A stretch of 64,000 nucleotides of DNA from Cupriavidus pinatubonensis. Lineage in GTDB: Bacteria > Pseudomonadota > Gammaproteobacteria > Burkholderiales > Burkholderiaceae. A model generated the notes under the pieces. It was not told the origin of the DNA. It worked only from the letters and a program-made list of their open reading frames with translations, and made no database searches. The translations under genes and the position numbers were made by a program. Of the stretch, positions 8,074-16,921 are shown piece after piece (the stretch's first letter is position 1; the number at the start of each line of letters is the position of its first letter). The stretch spans positions 1,736,001 to 1,800,000 of the forward strand of contig NZ_CP080767.1 in NCBI RefSeq assembly GCF_019602855.1. The letters are read 5' to 3'.

Positions 8074-9627
8074 ATGATTCGCACTGGCAAGCAGTACCTG
8101 GAATCGCTGAACGACGGCCGCAACGTATGGGTCGGCAACGAGAAGATCGACAACGTCGCGACGCACCCCAAGACGCGGGACTACGCGCAGCGTCACGCCG
8201 ACTTCTACGACCTGCACCATCGTCCCGACCTGCAGGACGTAATGACCTTCGTCGACAAGGATGGCGAGCGCCGCACCATGCAGTGGTTCGGCCACTACGA
8301 CAAGGAACAGCTGCGCCGCAAACGCAAGTATCACGAGACGATCATGCGCGAGATGGCCGGCGCGTCGTTCCCGCGCACGCCGGACGTCAACAACTACGTG
8401 CTGCAGACCTATATCGACGATCCGTCGCCGTGGGAAACGCAGACCATCGGCGCCGAAGGCAAGGTGAAGGCGAAGAACATCGTCGACTTCGTCAATTTCG
8501 CCAAGAAGCACGACCTGAACTGCGCGCCGCAGTTCGTCGATCCGCAGATGGATCGCTCCAACCCCGATGCCCAGCAGCGTTCGCCGGGGCTGCGCGTGAT
8601 CGAGAAGAACGACAAGGGCATCGTCGTGTCAGGGGTCAAGGCTATCGGCACTGGCGTGGCGTTTGCCGACTGGATTCATATCGGGGTGTTCTTCCGCCCC
8701 GGTATCCCGGGCGACCAGATCATCTTCGCGGCCACGCCGGTCAACACCCCGGGCGTGACCATCGTCTGCCGCGAGAGCGTGGTCAAGGAAGATCCCATCG
8801 AACACCCTCTGGCCTCGCAGGGCGATGAGCTGGACGGCATGACGGTATTCGACAACGTTTTCATCCCGTGGTCGCACGTGTTCCATTTGGGCAATCCGGA
8901 ACACGCCAAGCTCTACCCGCAGCGTGTGTTCGACTGGCTGCACTATCACGCGCTGATTCGCCAGTCGGTGCGCGCCGAGCTGATGGCTGGCCTGGCGATC
9001 CTGATCACCGAGCATATCGGCACCAACAAGATCCCCGCGGTGCAGACGCGCGTGGCCAAGCTGATCGGCTTCCACCAGGCCATGCTCGCGCACATCGTCG
9101 CGAGCGAGGAACTGGGCTTCCATACGCCGGGCGGGGCCTACAAGCCGAACATCCTGATCTACGACTTCGGCCGGGCGCTTTACCTCGAAAACTTCTCGCA
9201 GATGATCTACGAGCTGGTCGATCTCTCCGGGCGCAGTGCGCTGATCTTCGCGAGCGAAGACCAATGGAACGACGAGGCCCTCAACGGCTGGTTCGAACGC
9301 ATGAACAATGGTCCTGTGGGCCAGCCGCATGACCGCGTGAAGATCGGCCGTGTGATCCGCGACCTGTTCTTGACCGACTGGGGCAACCGCCTGTTCGTCT
9401 TCGAGAACTTCAACGGCACGCCGCTGCAGGCCATCCGCATGCTGACTATGCAACGCGCCGAGTTTTCCGCTGCTGGTCCCTACGGCACGCTGGCGCGCAA
9501 GGTCTGCGGCATCGAACTGACCGAGGGCCACGACAGCGAATACAAGGCCACGGCCGGCTACGCCCAGGCTCTGGATTCCGCGCGTCATCAGGAAAAGCTT
9601 GCCCTGAGCGGCACGATGACTGTGTGA
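8074..9627 (+). CDS. tcpA: FADH2-dependent aromatic (chloro)phenol monooxygenase, HpaB/TcpA/HadA family
   Basis: 517 residues, the length I associate with TcpA, HadA and HnpA. It has the acyl-CoA-dehydrogenase-like fold of the 4-hydroxyphenylacetate 3-hydroxylase family: RTGKQYLESLNDGRNVWVGNEKIDN at the N-terminus, PRTPDVNNYVLQTYI, and the RSPGLRVIEKNDKGIVVSGVKAIGTG segment. The ATG at 8074 follows AAGGAG; the longer frame from 8008 has no site. Homologues para-hydroxylate chlorophenols or nitrophenols and eliminate the halide or nitrite. With a hydroxyquinol dioxygenase and maleylacetate reductase downstream, the likely product is a (chloro)hydroxyquinol. Whether the substrate is 2,4,6-trichlorophenol, a nitrophenol or an unchlorinated phenol cannot be told from sequence alone. 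Confidence 0.92.
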   Translation: MIRTGKQYLESLNDGRNVWVGNEKIDNVATHPKTRDYAQRHADFYDLHHRPDLQDVMTFVDKDGERRTMQWFGHYDKEQLRRKRKYHETIMREMAGASFPRTPDVNNYVLQTYIDDPSPWETQTIGAEGKVKAKNIVDFVNFAKKHDLNCAPQFVDPQMDRSNPDAQQRSPGLRVIEKNDKGIVVSGVKAIGTGVAFADWIHIGVFFRPGIPGDQIIFAATPVNTPGVTIVCRESVVKEDPIEHPLASQGDELDGMTVFDNVFIPWSHVFHLGNPEHAKLYPQRVFDWLHYHALIRQSVRAELMAGLAILITEHIGTNKIPAVQTRVAKLIGFHQAMLAHIVASEELGFHTPGGAYKPNILIYDFGRALYLENFSQMIYELVDLSGRSALIFASEDQWNDEALNGWFERMNNGPVGQPHDRVKIGRVIRDLFLTDWGNRLFVFENFNGTPLQAIRMLTMQRAEFSAAGPYGTLARKVCGIELTEGHDSEYKATAGYAQALDSARHQEKLALSGTMTV

Positions 9628-9686
9628 CCGCCTCAACCTCCGGCCAGCGTCGTCTGGCCGGAACACCCGAAACATGCAAGGAGTGA

Positions 9687-10280
9687 ATGATGCAAACCAA
9701 TGAACTGCTTGACAAGATCTTCCGCGGTGCACGCAGCCAGAATGGCTGGCTGCCCACGCCGGTGCCTGACAGCAAGCTGCGGGAACTGTATGACCTGATG
9801 AAATTTGGCCCGACCTCGGTCAACTGCTCGCCAGCCCGGCTGGTGTTCGTGCGCACGGAGGAGGGCAGGGAAAAGCTGCGTCCGGCACTGGCCCCCGGCA
9901 ACGTCGAAAAGACCATGGCGGCGCCGGTCGTCGCGATCGTCGGCTACGACACGCGCTTCTACGAGCAGCTGCCGGATCTGTTCCCGCACAACCCCGCAGT
10001 CAAGGCATGGTTCGAGGGCGACGAGAAGGTGGATTTCGCCAACACCACCGCGTTTCGAAACGGCACGCTGCAAGGCGGCTATCTTATCGCCGCTGCGCGC
10101 GCGCTGGGTCTCGATTGCGGCCCCATGTCCGGCTTCAACAACCAGGCCATCGATCAGGCCTTCTTCGCCGGCACCAGCATCCGCTCGAATTTCATCTGCG
10201 GCCTTGGTCACGGCGACCCGGAAAAAGTGTTCGCCCGCAGTCCACGCCTGTCGTTCGAGCAGGCCTGCCAACTTGCCTAG
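9687..10280 (+). CDS. tcpB: Nitroreductase-family quinone reductase (TcpB / RutE-like)
   Basis: 197 residues of the FMN-dependent nitroreductase superfamily, closest in pattern to the RutE/HadB branch: FGPTSVNCSPARLVFVRT near residue 37, a central AAPVVAIVGYD strand, and LQGGYLIAAARALGLDCGPMSGF near the C-terminal third. Proteins at this place in tcp-type clusters are proposed to keep quinone intermediates reduced for the dioxygenase. AAGGAG precedes two tandem ATG codons (9687 and 9690); either could be used. It sits 59 bases after the monooxygenase and 17 bases before the dioxygenase. RutE itself reduces malonic semialdehyde, but no rut genes are present. Confidence 0.88.
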   Translation: MMQTNELLDKIFRGARSQNGWLPTPVPDSKLRELYDLMKFGPTSVNCSPARLVFVRTEEGREKLRPALAPGNVEKTMAAPVVAIVGYDTRFYEQLPDLFPHNPAVKAWFEGDEKVDFANTTAFRNGTLQGGYLIAAARALGLDCGPMSGFNNQAIDQAFFAGTSIRSNFICGLGHGDPEKVFARSPRLSFEQACQLA

Positions 10281-10297
10281 CGGCCGGGAGTCCAGTG

Positions 10298-11128
10298 ATG
10301 CAAGAGTATGACCAGCATAACCTGACCAAGGCCGTCATTGCGCGCCTGGCCGATACGCCCAATGCGCGCACGAAGCAGATCATGACCAGCCTGGTGCGGC
10401 ACCTGCACGACTTCGCGCGCGAGGTCAGGCTGACCGAGGCCGAATGGAAGCAGGGCATCGACTACCTGACCGCCACGGGCCAGATGTGCGACGACAAGCG
10501 CCAGGAGTTCATCCTGCTCAGCGACGTGCTCGGCCTGTCGATGCTGACCGTGGCCATGAACCAGGAGAAGCCGGAAGGCTGCACCGAGCCCACCGTGTTC
10601 GGTCCCTTCCACGTCGAAGGCGCACCGCACTACGCACATGGCGCCGATGTGGCCAACGGCGCCAAAGGCGAGCCCTGCATGGTCTATGGGCGCGTCACCG
10701 GCGTAGACGGCCGGCCGGTTGCCGGTGCCGTGGTGGAAACCTGGCAGGCGGATGCTGATGGCCACTATGACGTGCAGTACGAAGGGCTCGAAGTCGCCCA
10801 GGGCCGCGGCGTGCTGAAGTCGGGAGAGGATGGCCGCTTCCATTTCCGCACCATCGTCGCGCAGGCCTATCCGATTCCTGACGATGGCCCGGTTGGCGAA
10901 TTGCTTCGCGCCACCGGCCGCCATCCGTGGCGGCCCGCGCACCTGCACTTCATGATCAAGGCGCCTGGCTATGAGACGCTGGTCACGCACGTGTTCCGGC
11001 GCGGCGACAAGTATCTCGACTCCGATGCCGTGTTCGGCGTGCGCACGTCGCTGATCGGCGACTGGGTGCGCCAGACGGACGGCACTTACCGGCTCGACTT
11101 CGATTTCGTGCTCAATCCAACCCTCTAG
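10298..11128 (+). CDS. tcpC: Hydroxyquinol 1,2-dioxygenase (intradiol ring cleavage)
   Basis: 276 residues. The N-terminal catechol-dioxygenase linker domain covers about residues 1-100 and the beta-sandwich catalytic domain the rest. All four non-haem Fe(III) ligands of intradiol dioxygenases can be placed: Tyr157 (GHYDVQ), Tyr191 (AYPIPDDGP), His215 and His217 (RPAHLHFMI). It cleaves hydroxyquinol or 6-chlorohydroxyquinol to (chloro)maleylacetate. I use the ATG at 10298, where the LTKAVIARLADTPNARTKQIM family start begins; the longer in-frame extension overlaps the nitroreductase and is not family-like. It lies inside the forward operon. Confidence 0.94.
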   Translation: MQEYDQHNLTKAVIARLADTPNARTKQIMTSLVRHLHDFAREVRLTEAEWKQGIDYLTATGQMCDDKRQEFILLSDVLGLSMLTVAMNQEKPEGCTEPTVFGPFHVEGAPHYAHGADVANGAKGEPCMVYGRVTGVDGRPVAGAVVETWQADADGHYDVQYEGLEVAQGRGVLKSGEDGRFHFRTIVAQAYPIPDDGPVGELLRATGRHPWRPAHLHFMIKAPGYETLVTHVFRRGDKYLDSDAVFGVRTSLIGDWVRQTDGTYRLDFDFVLNPTL

Positions 11129-11225
11129 CACCGGAAAGCGCCGCGCTGCCCTTGCGGGCGGCGCGGCGGCAACCACGCACCGCGCCAGCCGGCCCGGTGT
11201 TCCACGCGGTCTTTCGGAGTGGCAA

Positions 11226-12206
11226 ATGGGTTCGACAGATGGCATGAAGGTCCGGCGGGCGCGCGCAGCGCTGCCGGTTCAGTTCGGGCGGCTGGCGCTC
11301 GCCGCCGCATGCGCGGCAGGCAGCATGTCGGCACGGGCCACGGAGGGTGGCGGCAATTCTTACCCCATCGGGGTCGATAACCTGTATTCCGGCCTGATGT
11401 TGCCCGAGGGCGCCAACTGGCTGCTGTTCTACCAGCATTACGATGCGGGCAGTTCCAAGGACAATGCCGGGAACGACAATCCCAAGCTGGCCAGTTTCCA
11501 CCTGCGCCTTGACGCGCTGGCGCCGCGGCTGTCGTATGTCTGGCCTGGCGTCAGAGTGTTCGGCGCCAACCTGGAAACGCGCATCGTGGTACCGATCGTG
11601 TCTGCGAACCTCGACATGTCGGTTGCCAGGCCGGCACCGCTGCCGCCGCTCGACAAGGGCGGCAACAAGACCGGGCTTGCCGACATGACGTTCGCGCCGG
11701 TGATCCTCGGCTGGCACAGCGGCAGCTTCCACCAGATGGCGGGCGTCGAGTTCCATCTCAAGACCGGCGCCTATGATGTCCATGACCCGGTCAATATCGG
11801 CCGCAACTACTACCAGATAGCGCCCAGCTACGCTTTCACGTGGTTCCCGACTCCCAAGGTCGATATCAACGCCAAGTTCCGATACGGCTTCAACACACGT
11901 AACGAAGCCACCCAGTATCAGTCGGGTGACGAAGCCACCATCGAATTCAGTGCCGGCTACCACGTCACGCCAAGGCTGACGCTGGGCCTGAACGGCTACT
12001 ACTACGTTCAGACCACCGACGACACGCAGAACGGCGTGCGCATCAACGGCAATGGCAACCGTGGCCGCGTCACGGCGCTGGGGCCGGACATCTGCTTCCA
12101 GCTCAACGACAAGGTCAGCTTCTCGCTTAAAGGGCAGTTCGAGTTCGGCGCCCGCAATCGGCCGGAAGGCAACCGGATCTGGGCCATGGGCCGCATATCG
12201 TTTTGA
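11226..12206 (+). CDS. Outer-membrane transporter-like protein (MetA-pathway phenol family)
   Basis: 326 residues with a signal peptide (cleavage near SARA-TEGG, about residue 39) and many alternating beta strands ending in a C-terminal phenylalanine, as in outer-membrane barrels (WAMGRISF). The pattern GVDNLYSGLMLPEGANWLLFYQHY and the later FHQMAGVEFHLKTGAYD match the 'phenol degradation, meta-pathway' family of putative transporters (SphA-like). A GGAG 8 bases before 11226 supports the start. It occupies the position of the poorly described Y gene in tcp-type clusters, between the dioxygenase and maleylacetate reductase. Passage of the aromatic substrate across the outer membrane is the plausible role. 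Confidence 0.83.
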   Translation: MGSTDGMKVRRARAALPVQFGRLALAAACAAGSMSARATEGGGNSYPIGVDNLYSGLMLPEGANWLLFYQHYDAGSSKDNAGNDNPKLASFHLRLDALAPRLSYVWPGVRVFGANLETRIVVPIVSANLDMSVARPAPLPPLDKGGNKTGLADMTFAPVILGWHSGSFHQMAGVEFHLKTGAYDVHDPVNIGRNYYQIAPSYAFTWFPTPKVDINAKFRYGFNTRNEATQYQSGDEATIEFSAGYHVTPRLTLGLNGYYYVQTTDDTQNGVRINGNGNRGRVTALGPDICFQLNDKVSFSLKGQFEFGARNRPEGNRIWAMGRISF

Positions 12207-12220
12207 CGGGAGACCCTACG

Positions 12221-13288
12221 ATGAAAGCATTCCAGTACGCCGCGCGCGCCCAGCGCATCGTCTTTGGCGCCGGCACGATCCGGCAAGTCGGCGAGGAAAT
12301 CGATGCACTGGGCGCATCCAGTGTCCTGGTGCTCAGCACCCCCGAGCAGCGCCGGCTGGCCGAACAGGTGTCGGACCTGCTTGGCGCCCGCGCGATCGGC
12401 ATCTTTGACCGCGCCGTGATGCACGTGCCGGTCGAGACGGCGCGCGCGGCCTGCGCGATGGCATTCGAGCTGGGCGCCGACAGCGTGGTGGCGATCGGTG
12501 GCGGCTCCACGACGGGGCTCGCCAAGGCCATCGCCCTCGAGATGAGCGTGCCCGTGCTGGCGATTCCCACCACCTATGCCGGCTCGGAGATGACTACGAT
12601 ATACGGCCTCACCGATGCGGGCCTGAAGCGTACTGGGACTGACGTGCGAGTGCTGCCGCGCACTGTCATCTACGATCCTGAACTGACCTACTTGCTGCCG
12701 GCGGCGATCAGCGTGACCAGCGGCATCAACGCACTCGCGCACGCAGCAGAAGGTTTGTACGCCCATGACCGCAACCCGATTTCGGACCTGATGGCAAGGG
12801 AAGGCATTCAGGCCATGGCGGCGGCGCTGCCCGCGCTCGTCAGCGAACGGGATACCGCCAGGTTGCGCGAGGCGCGCGCGCAAGCCCTGTATGGCGCGTG
12901 GTTATGCGGAGCAGTGCTTGGCAGTGTGGGGGTGGCGTTGCATCACAAGCTCTGCCACACGCTTGGAGGCAGCTTCAACCTGCCGCATGCGGAAACGCAC
13001 ACGATCATCCTGCCGCACGCGCTGGCCTACAACGCGAAGGCTGCGCCGGACGCCATGGCCTCCATCGCGCAGGCCCTGGGCGCAGACAATGCGGCACAAG
13101 GAGCTTTCGACCTGGCGCGCACGACCGGTGCGCCGTTGGGGTTGCGCCAGATCGGCATGCGCGAGGACGAACTCGACAAGGCTTGCGAGATCGCGCTGCA
13201 GAACCAGTACCCGAACCCGCGTCCGCTTGAAGCTGGGGCGATCCGTGAATTGCTGCAGAACGCGTGGGAGGGGCGTCGGCCCGTTTGA
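12221..13288 (+). CDS. tcpD: Maleylacetate reductase (iron-containing alcohol dehydrogenase family)
   Basis: 355 residues, normal for maleylacetate reductases. The nucleotide-binding motif is VVAIGGGSTTGLAKAIAL (about residues 88-105), followed by IPTTYAGSEMTTIYG; the C-terminal helical half has LHHKLCHTLGGSFNLPHAETH. In this branch histidines replace full iron coordination. It reduces maleylacetate, and in chlorinated pathways also dechlorinates 2-chloromaleylacetate, to beta-ketoadipate using NADH or NADPH. The ATG at 12221 has GGGAG 10 bases before it; a TTG at 12203 is less likely. It starts 14 bases after the transporter and is the last gene of the operon. Confidence 0.93.
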   Translation: MKAFQYAARAQRIVFGAGTIRQVGEEIDALGASSVLVLSTPEQRRLAEQVSDLLGARAIGIFDRAVMHVPVETARAACAMAFELGADSVVAIGGGSTTGLAKAIALEMSVPVLAIPTTYAGSEMTTIYGLTDAGLKRTGTDVRVLPRTVIYDPELTYLLPAAISVTSGINALAHAAEGLYAHDRNPISDLMAREGIQAMAAALPALVSERDTARLREARAQALYGAWLCGAVLGSVGVALHHKLCHTLGGSFNLPHAETHTIILPHALAYNAKAAPDAMASIAQALGADNAAQGAFDLARTTGAPLGLRQIGMREDELDKACEIALQNQYPNPRPLEAGAIRELLQNAWEGRRPV

Positions 13289-13352
13289 AGCGGTATGTGT
13301 TGGTGGCGCGCGATCAGTTCGCGCTCAGGGGGCAAACAACGGAAGGCACAAA

Positions 13353-13577
13353 ATGTGGAAGGTTCCAAAGCAATACAGCCATTTTGCGTTCGGCGCGATA
13401 CAGGCAGGCATAACGTGCGCGGTGGCATCTGCGATCGCAAGCATGCAGTTCGTCGCGGAGGGCACGTTCATTTCGCACTGGGTGCGTGCGTATTTGTTTT
13501 CCTGGGCGGCAATGTTGCCGGTTGTCATTGTCGCGGCGCCGTTCATTCACTGGCTTGCAAAGCGGATCACACGTTGA
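13353..13577 (+). CDS. DUF2798-type small membrane protein
   Basis: 74 residues with two predicted membrane helices (about 10-32 and 42-66), the FGAIQAGITCAVASAIAS and HWVRAYLFSWAAMLPVVIVAAP segments being typical of the DUF2798 family. The ATG at 13353 follows GGAAGG by 8 bases. The function of the family is unknown. It begins 64 bases after the maleylacetate reductase on the same strand and could be read through from that operon, though nothing links it to the pathway. Confidence 0.75.
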   Translation: MWKVPKQYSHFAFGAIQAGITCAVASAIASMQFVAEGTFISHWVRAYLFSWAAMLPVVIVAAPFIHWLAKRITR

Positions 13578-13610
13578 GGGTGCAATGGGTGGAAAGGCTA
13601 GAGCCGGATC

Positions 13611-13686
13611 GCTGGCGGCCGGTTAAGCAAATATCAGGAAGCGGCAAGAGCCTTCGTCGCGAGAGGGGCCGCGACGAGCCGCCAGC
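13611..13686. terminator. Nested inverted repeat downstream of hutG-like gene
   Basis: Outer arms GCTGGCGGC (13611-13619) and GCCGCCAGC (13678-13686) enclose a second perfect stem CGTCGCG/CGCGACG at 13655-13676. It sits between the converging DUF2798 and hutG-like genes. There is no T tract, so it may be a stabilising hairpin or a factor-dependent end rather than a classical intrinsic terminator. Confidence 0.35.
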
Positions 13687-13689
13687 ATC

Positions 13690-14640
13690 TCAGCCCAACA
13701 GCCGCCAGGCCAGCCGCGCCGCCACGCGCGCGCCCAGATTGTCGCGGTCGTACTGAGGGTTATATTCCGCGAGATCTGCCGCGCGCAGCTTGCCGCTGCG
13801 GCGTGCGAGCAGGGCGATTTCCTCTACGACCGGTAACGGCACGCCATAGGCGGCAGGCGCCGAAACGCCCGGCATTACGGTTGCGGGCAATGCGTCGAGG
13901 TCGATAGTCAGGTACACGTGGTCCGTGGCGTCGATGCGCGCCGCCAGTTCCGCGAGCCGCGATGCCAGGTGCCGTTCCTGCATGTCCACGTCTTCGACGT
14001 AGCTGACGCCCAGCGCGTCGGCGCGGCTGAACAGCGCCGGCGTGTTGCTCAGGCGGCTGACGCCCAGGCAGACATAATCGAACGGCTGGCCCCGCTCCGC
14101 ACACGCGTTGGCGATCTGGTCGAACGGCGTGCCGGAGCTTGCGGGCCGGCTGGTGCGCAAGTCGAAGTGGGCATCGATATTGATGATGAGCAGGCGCCCG
14201 TCATCGTTCCGTGCGTCCAGATGCGCGCGCAGGCCTTGCCACGTGCCCCAGGCTACTTCATGGCCGCCGCCCAGCACCAGCGGAAAACCGCCGCGGCTGA
14301 GGATGTTGTGTACGGATCCCGCCAGCGCGAGCTGCGCCGATTCCAGGTCGCCGTGTTCACAAGCGATATTGCCGGCGTCGTATAACGCGGGCAGCCCATG
14401 TGCCGGCACGTTGGCCAGTGCCTGACGAATGGCGTCCGGACCGTGCGCGGCGCCAGCGCGGCCCTGGTTGCGCAGCACGCCGGCGTCGCAACCGAAACCC
14501 AGCAACACTGGCGATCCGCCAAGGGTTTTCGCCTCAGACGATTCCAGCGTATTCACGATACGGAACAGGCGAGTGGTGTCGCCAACTTCGCCGCTGTCGA
14601 CGCGGCCCTGCCATGGATTCTGTGTCACCGCCATCCTCAT
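13690..14640 (-). CDS. hutG: Formimidoylglutamase-like ureohydrolase (arginase superfamily)
   Basis: 316 residues. All six manganese ligands of the arginase fold are present: His127 (GGGHEVAWG), Asp156, His158 and Asp160 (NIDAHFDLR), Asp247 and Asp249 (TIDLDALP). The GGGHEVAWG and VLLGFGCDAGVLRNQGRAGAAHGP patterns are those of HutG formimidoylglutamases, which split N-formimino-L-glutamate into glutamate and formamide. Its start overlaps the stop of the ABC ATPase gene as ATGA, so the two are translationally coupled. No hutU, hutH, hutI or hutF is in view, so a different guanidino or formimino acid imported by the linked transporter is equally plausible. Confidence 0.83.
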   Translation of the reverse strand: MRMAVTQNPWQGRVDSGEVGDTTRLFRIVNTLESSEAKTLGGSPVLLGFGCDAGVLRNQGRAGAAHGPDAIRQALANVPAHGLPALYDAGNIACEHGDLESAQLALAGSVHNILSRGGFPLVLGGGHEVAWGTWQGLRAHLDARNDDGRLLIINIDAHFDLRTSRPASSGTPFDQIANACAERGQPFDYVCLGVSRLSNTPALFSRADALGVSYVEDVDMQERHLASRLAELAARIDATDHVYLTIDLDALPATVMPGVSAPAAYGVPLPVVEEIALLARRSGKLRAADLAEYNPQYDRDNLGARVAARLAWRLLG

Positions 14641-15398
14641 GCCCGCGTCAGCACGGCTTGCAGGAAGCCGCGCGTGCGCTCCTGTGTCGGCGCCGAGAAG
14701 ATGACCGACGGCGGTCCGGCTTCGATGATGCCGCCGCCATCCATGACCACCACCACATCGGCCACCTCGCGCGCAAAGCCCATTTCATGCGTGACCACGA
14801 CCATGGTCATGCCTTCCGCGGCCAACACCTTCATGACCTGCAGTACTTCGCCGACCAGTTCGGGGTCCAGCGCCGAGGTCGGTTCATCGAACAGCATCAC
14901 GCGTGGCTCCATGGCCAGTGCGCGCGCAATGGCCACGCGCTGCTTCTGGCCGCCAGACAAGCTGGCGGGCATGGCGTGTGCCTTGTGGGCAAGGCCGACT
15001 TTCTCGAGCAGGCTCATTGCCTTGCGCTCCGCGTCCTCGCGCGAGGCGCCGCGCAGCATGCGCGGGCCCACCGTGACGTTGTGAAGCACAGACAGGTGCG
15101 GGAACAGGTTGAACGACTGGAACACCATGCCCACTTCGGTGCGCAATTGGTTCAATTCGTGCTCGCCGATCAGCTGGCCGTCAGTGACCAGCCGCTTGCC
15201 GACGATGTCGATGGTGCCCGCTTCAGGTTGTTCCAGACCGTTGCAGCAACGCAGGAACGTGCTCTTGCCGGAGCCGCTGGGGCCGATCACGACCACGACC
15301 TGCGACGGCTCGACATCGAAGTCGATGCCGCGCAGGACGGTATGGCCGCCGAAAGATTTGCCCAGGTTCCGGATCCGGATGATTGCGGAATCGCTCAT
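14637..15398 (-). CDS. Polar amino-acid ABC transporter, ATP-binding subunit
   Basis: 253 residues of the HisP/GlnQ subfamily. Walker A is GPSGSGKST (about residues 35-43), the signature is LSGGQKQRVAIARAL (about 145-159), Walker B is VMLFDEPTSALD, and the switch histidine is in VVVTHEMGFA. It hydrolyses ATP on the cytoplasmic side to drive amino-acid import through the permease encoded upstream. Its start overlaps the permease stop by 4 bases and its stop overlaps the hutG-like start by 4 bases, so these genes are tightly coupled. Confidence 0.95.
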   Translation of the reverse strand: MSDSAIIRIRNLGKSFGGHTVLRGIDFDVEPSQVVVVIGPSGSGKSTFLRCCNGLEQPEAGTIDIVGKRLVTDGQLIGEHELNQLRTEVGMVFQSFNLFPHLSVLHNVTVGPRMLRGASREDAERKAMSLLEKVGLAHKAHAMPASLSGGQKQRVAIARALAMEPRVMLFDEPTSALDPELVGEVLQVMKVLAAEGMTMVVVTHEMGFAREVADVVVVMDGGGIIEAGPPSVIFSAPTQERTRGFLQAVLTRA

Positions 15399-16063
15399 TG
15401 CACCATGCCTCCCATGCGCAGGCGTTGTTCTGCGCGCCGCAGGATCAGCCCGGCCGCGCTCGTCAGGATCAGATAAACCAGCGCGATCGCCAGATAGACT
15501 TCCAGCGACCGGTACGACACGCTGATGATCTTCTGGCCCTCGTGCATCAGGTCGGCAATGGTCAGCAGCGAGACCAGTGCCGAGTTCTTGATCAGCGCGA
15601 TGAACTCGTTACCCAGCGGCGGAATCATCCGCACGATGGCCTGCGGCAGGATCACCGCGCGCATGGCCTGGCCCGAAGACATGCCGATCGAGCGGGCCGC
15701 TTCCATCTGGCCTTTTTCCACCGACTGGATTGCGCCTCGCACGATTTCCGATACATAGGCGCCGGAATAGACGCCCAGCCCGATCACGCCGCAGACAAAG
15801 GCCGGCAGCATGATGTTGAATTGCGGCAGCCCGAAGAACAGCAGGAACAGCTGTACCAGCAGCGGCGTGCCGCGGATGAACGTCACATAGGCCGTACAGA
15901 TGCTGTAGATGACGCGACGCTTCGGGTCGAGCCGGCCGATACCGACCAGCAGGCCCATGACGCAGCCCAATACCAGCGCGCAGGCTGTCACTTCCACGGT
16001 GACGATGGCACCGTGGACGATGTCAGGCCAGCCGCTGAAGACGGGAGAAAAATCCAGTTCCAT
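15395..16063 (-). CDS. Polar amino-acid ABC transporter, permease subunit
   Basis: 222 residues with about five membrane helices and the HisM/GlnP-type inner-membrane domain. The TM1 stretch GAIVTVEVTACALVLGCVMGLLVGI, the FIRGTPLLVQLFLLFFGLP motif and the EAA loop EAARSIGMSSGQAMRAVILPQA are all present. A single permease gene implies a homodimeric channel. It follows the binding-protein gene by 18 bases. Confidence 0.94.
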   Translation of the reverse strand: MELDFSPVFSGWPDIVHGAIVTVEVTACALVLGCVMGLLVGIGRLDPKRRVIYSICTAYVTFIRGTPLLVQLFLLFFGLPQFNIMLPAFVCGVIGLGVYSGAYVSEIVRGAIQSVEKGQMEAARSIGMSSGQAMRAVILPQAIVRMIPPLGNEFIALIKNSALVSLLTIADLMHEGQKIISVSYRSLEVYLAIALVYLILTSAAGLILRRAEQRLRMGGMVQ

Positions 16064-16081
16064 GATGATGACCGGCTCGGG

Positions 16082-16840
16082 TTACTTGGAGGCGGCCGTG
16101 CCGAACCACTTCTGGGTCAGCTTGGCGTAGGTGCCATCGGCCTTCACTTTGACGAGCGCCGCATTGAGGGCACGGGTGAGCTCGGGCATGTCCTTGCGCA
16201 CGGCCATGCCGTATTCCTCGGTGGTGAGCGGTTGCTCGACCATGCGCAGGCCGCCGCGGGTCTTGACGTATTGCATCGCGGCCGGCTTGCCGGTCACGGC
16301 GGCGTCGGCACGGCCGATCTCGACCAGGTTGAACATTTCCTGGTTCTTTTCCACTTCCACGCGTTGCACCTGCGGATACGTGTCGCGCAGGAAGCTGACC
16401 GACTTGGTGCCCACCTGCACGCTGACCTTCTTGCCGTTCAGGTCGGCCGGGGCGTGGATGGTGGTGTTGCCGCTTTTGACCAGCGCCACCAGGCCGCCGG
16501 TGTAGTACGGCTCGGTGAAGTCCACCACCTTGCGGCGCTCCGGCGTGATGTAGATGCCGGAGACGGCCATGTCGAAGCGGCGCGAAACCAGGCCGGGAAT
16601 CAGGCCCTTGAAGTCGATGTCGGTCCATTCGACCCGCTTACCCATGGTCTTGGCCATGGCTTCCACGAGCTCCACGTCAAAGCCGGTGCGCTTGCCGTTC
16701 TCGATAAATTCCATCGGCGGGAAGGTGGCGTCGGTGGCCACACGCAGCACGGCATTGTCCTCGGCGTGGGCGGCGGCGCCAAAAGTCAGGCCGATCAGGG
16801 CCGTGAGGCCGGCCATCAGGCATTTGCGGCGAAGGTTCAT
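16082..16840 (-). CDS. Polar amino-acid ABC transporter, periplasmic binding protein
   Basis: 252 residues with a signal peptide (MNLRRKCLMAGLTALIGLTF, cleavage after AHA) and the SBP_bac_3 fold: VLRVATDATFPPMEFIENGKRTGFDVELVEAMAK near the mature N-terminus and VSGIYITPERRKVVDFTEPYYTGG as the hinge region. The ligand-pocket pattern resembles lysine/arginine/glutamine binders but does not define the ligand. AAGGAG lies 9 bases before the ATG at 16840. It is the first gene of the four-gene ABC/hutG operon, 81 bases after the IclR gene on the same strand. Confidence 0.93.
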   Translation of the reverse strand: MNLRRKCLMAGLTALIGLTFGAAAHAEDNAVLRVATDATFPPMEFIENGKRTGFDVELVEAMAKTMGKRVEWTDIDFKGLIPGLVSRRFDMAVSGIYITPERRKVVDFTEPYYTGGLVALVKSGNTTIHAPADLNGKKVSVQVGTKSVSFLRDTYPQVQRVEVEKNQEMFNLVEIGRADAAVTGKPAAMQYVKTRGGLRMVEQPLTTEEYGMAVRKDMPELTRALNAALVKVKADGTYAKLTQKWFGTAASK

Positions 16841-16921
16841 GGAGGTCTCCTTTTCTCGGGAACGAGGAATCTGCCGCCACATGGGCTTGCCGACGGCAGC
16901 GGTAATGAGGGGCTTCGTAAT

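Noticed and set aside
8629..9732. 367-codon minus-strand frame over the monooxygenase gene
   Set aside because: Antisense shadow of the strongly supported monooxygenase gene.
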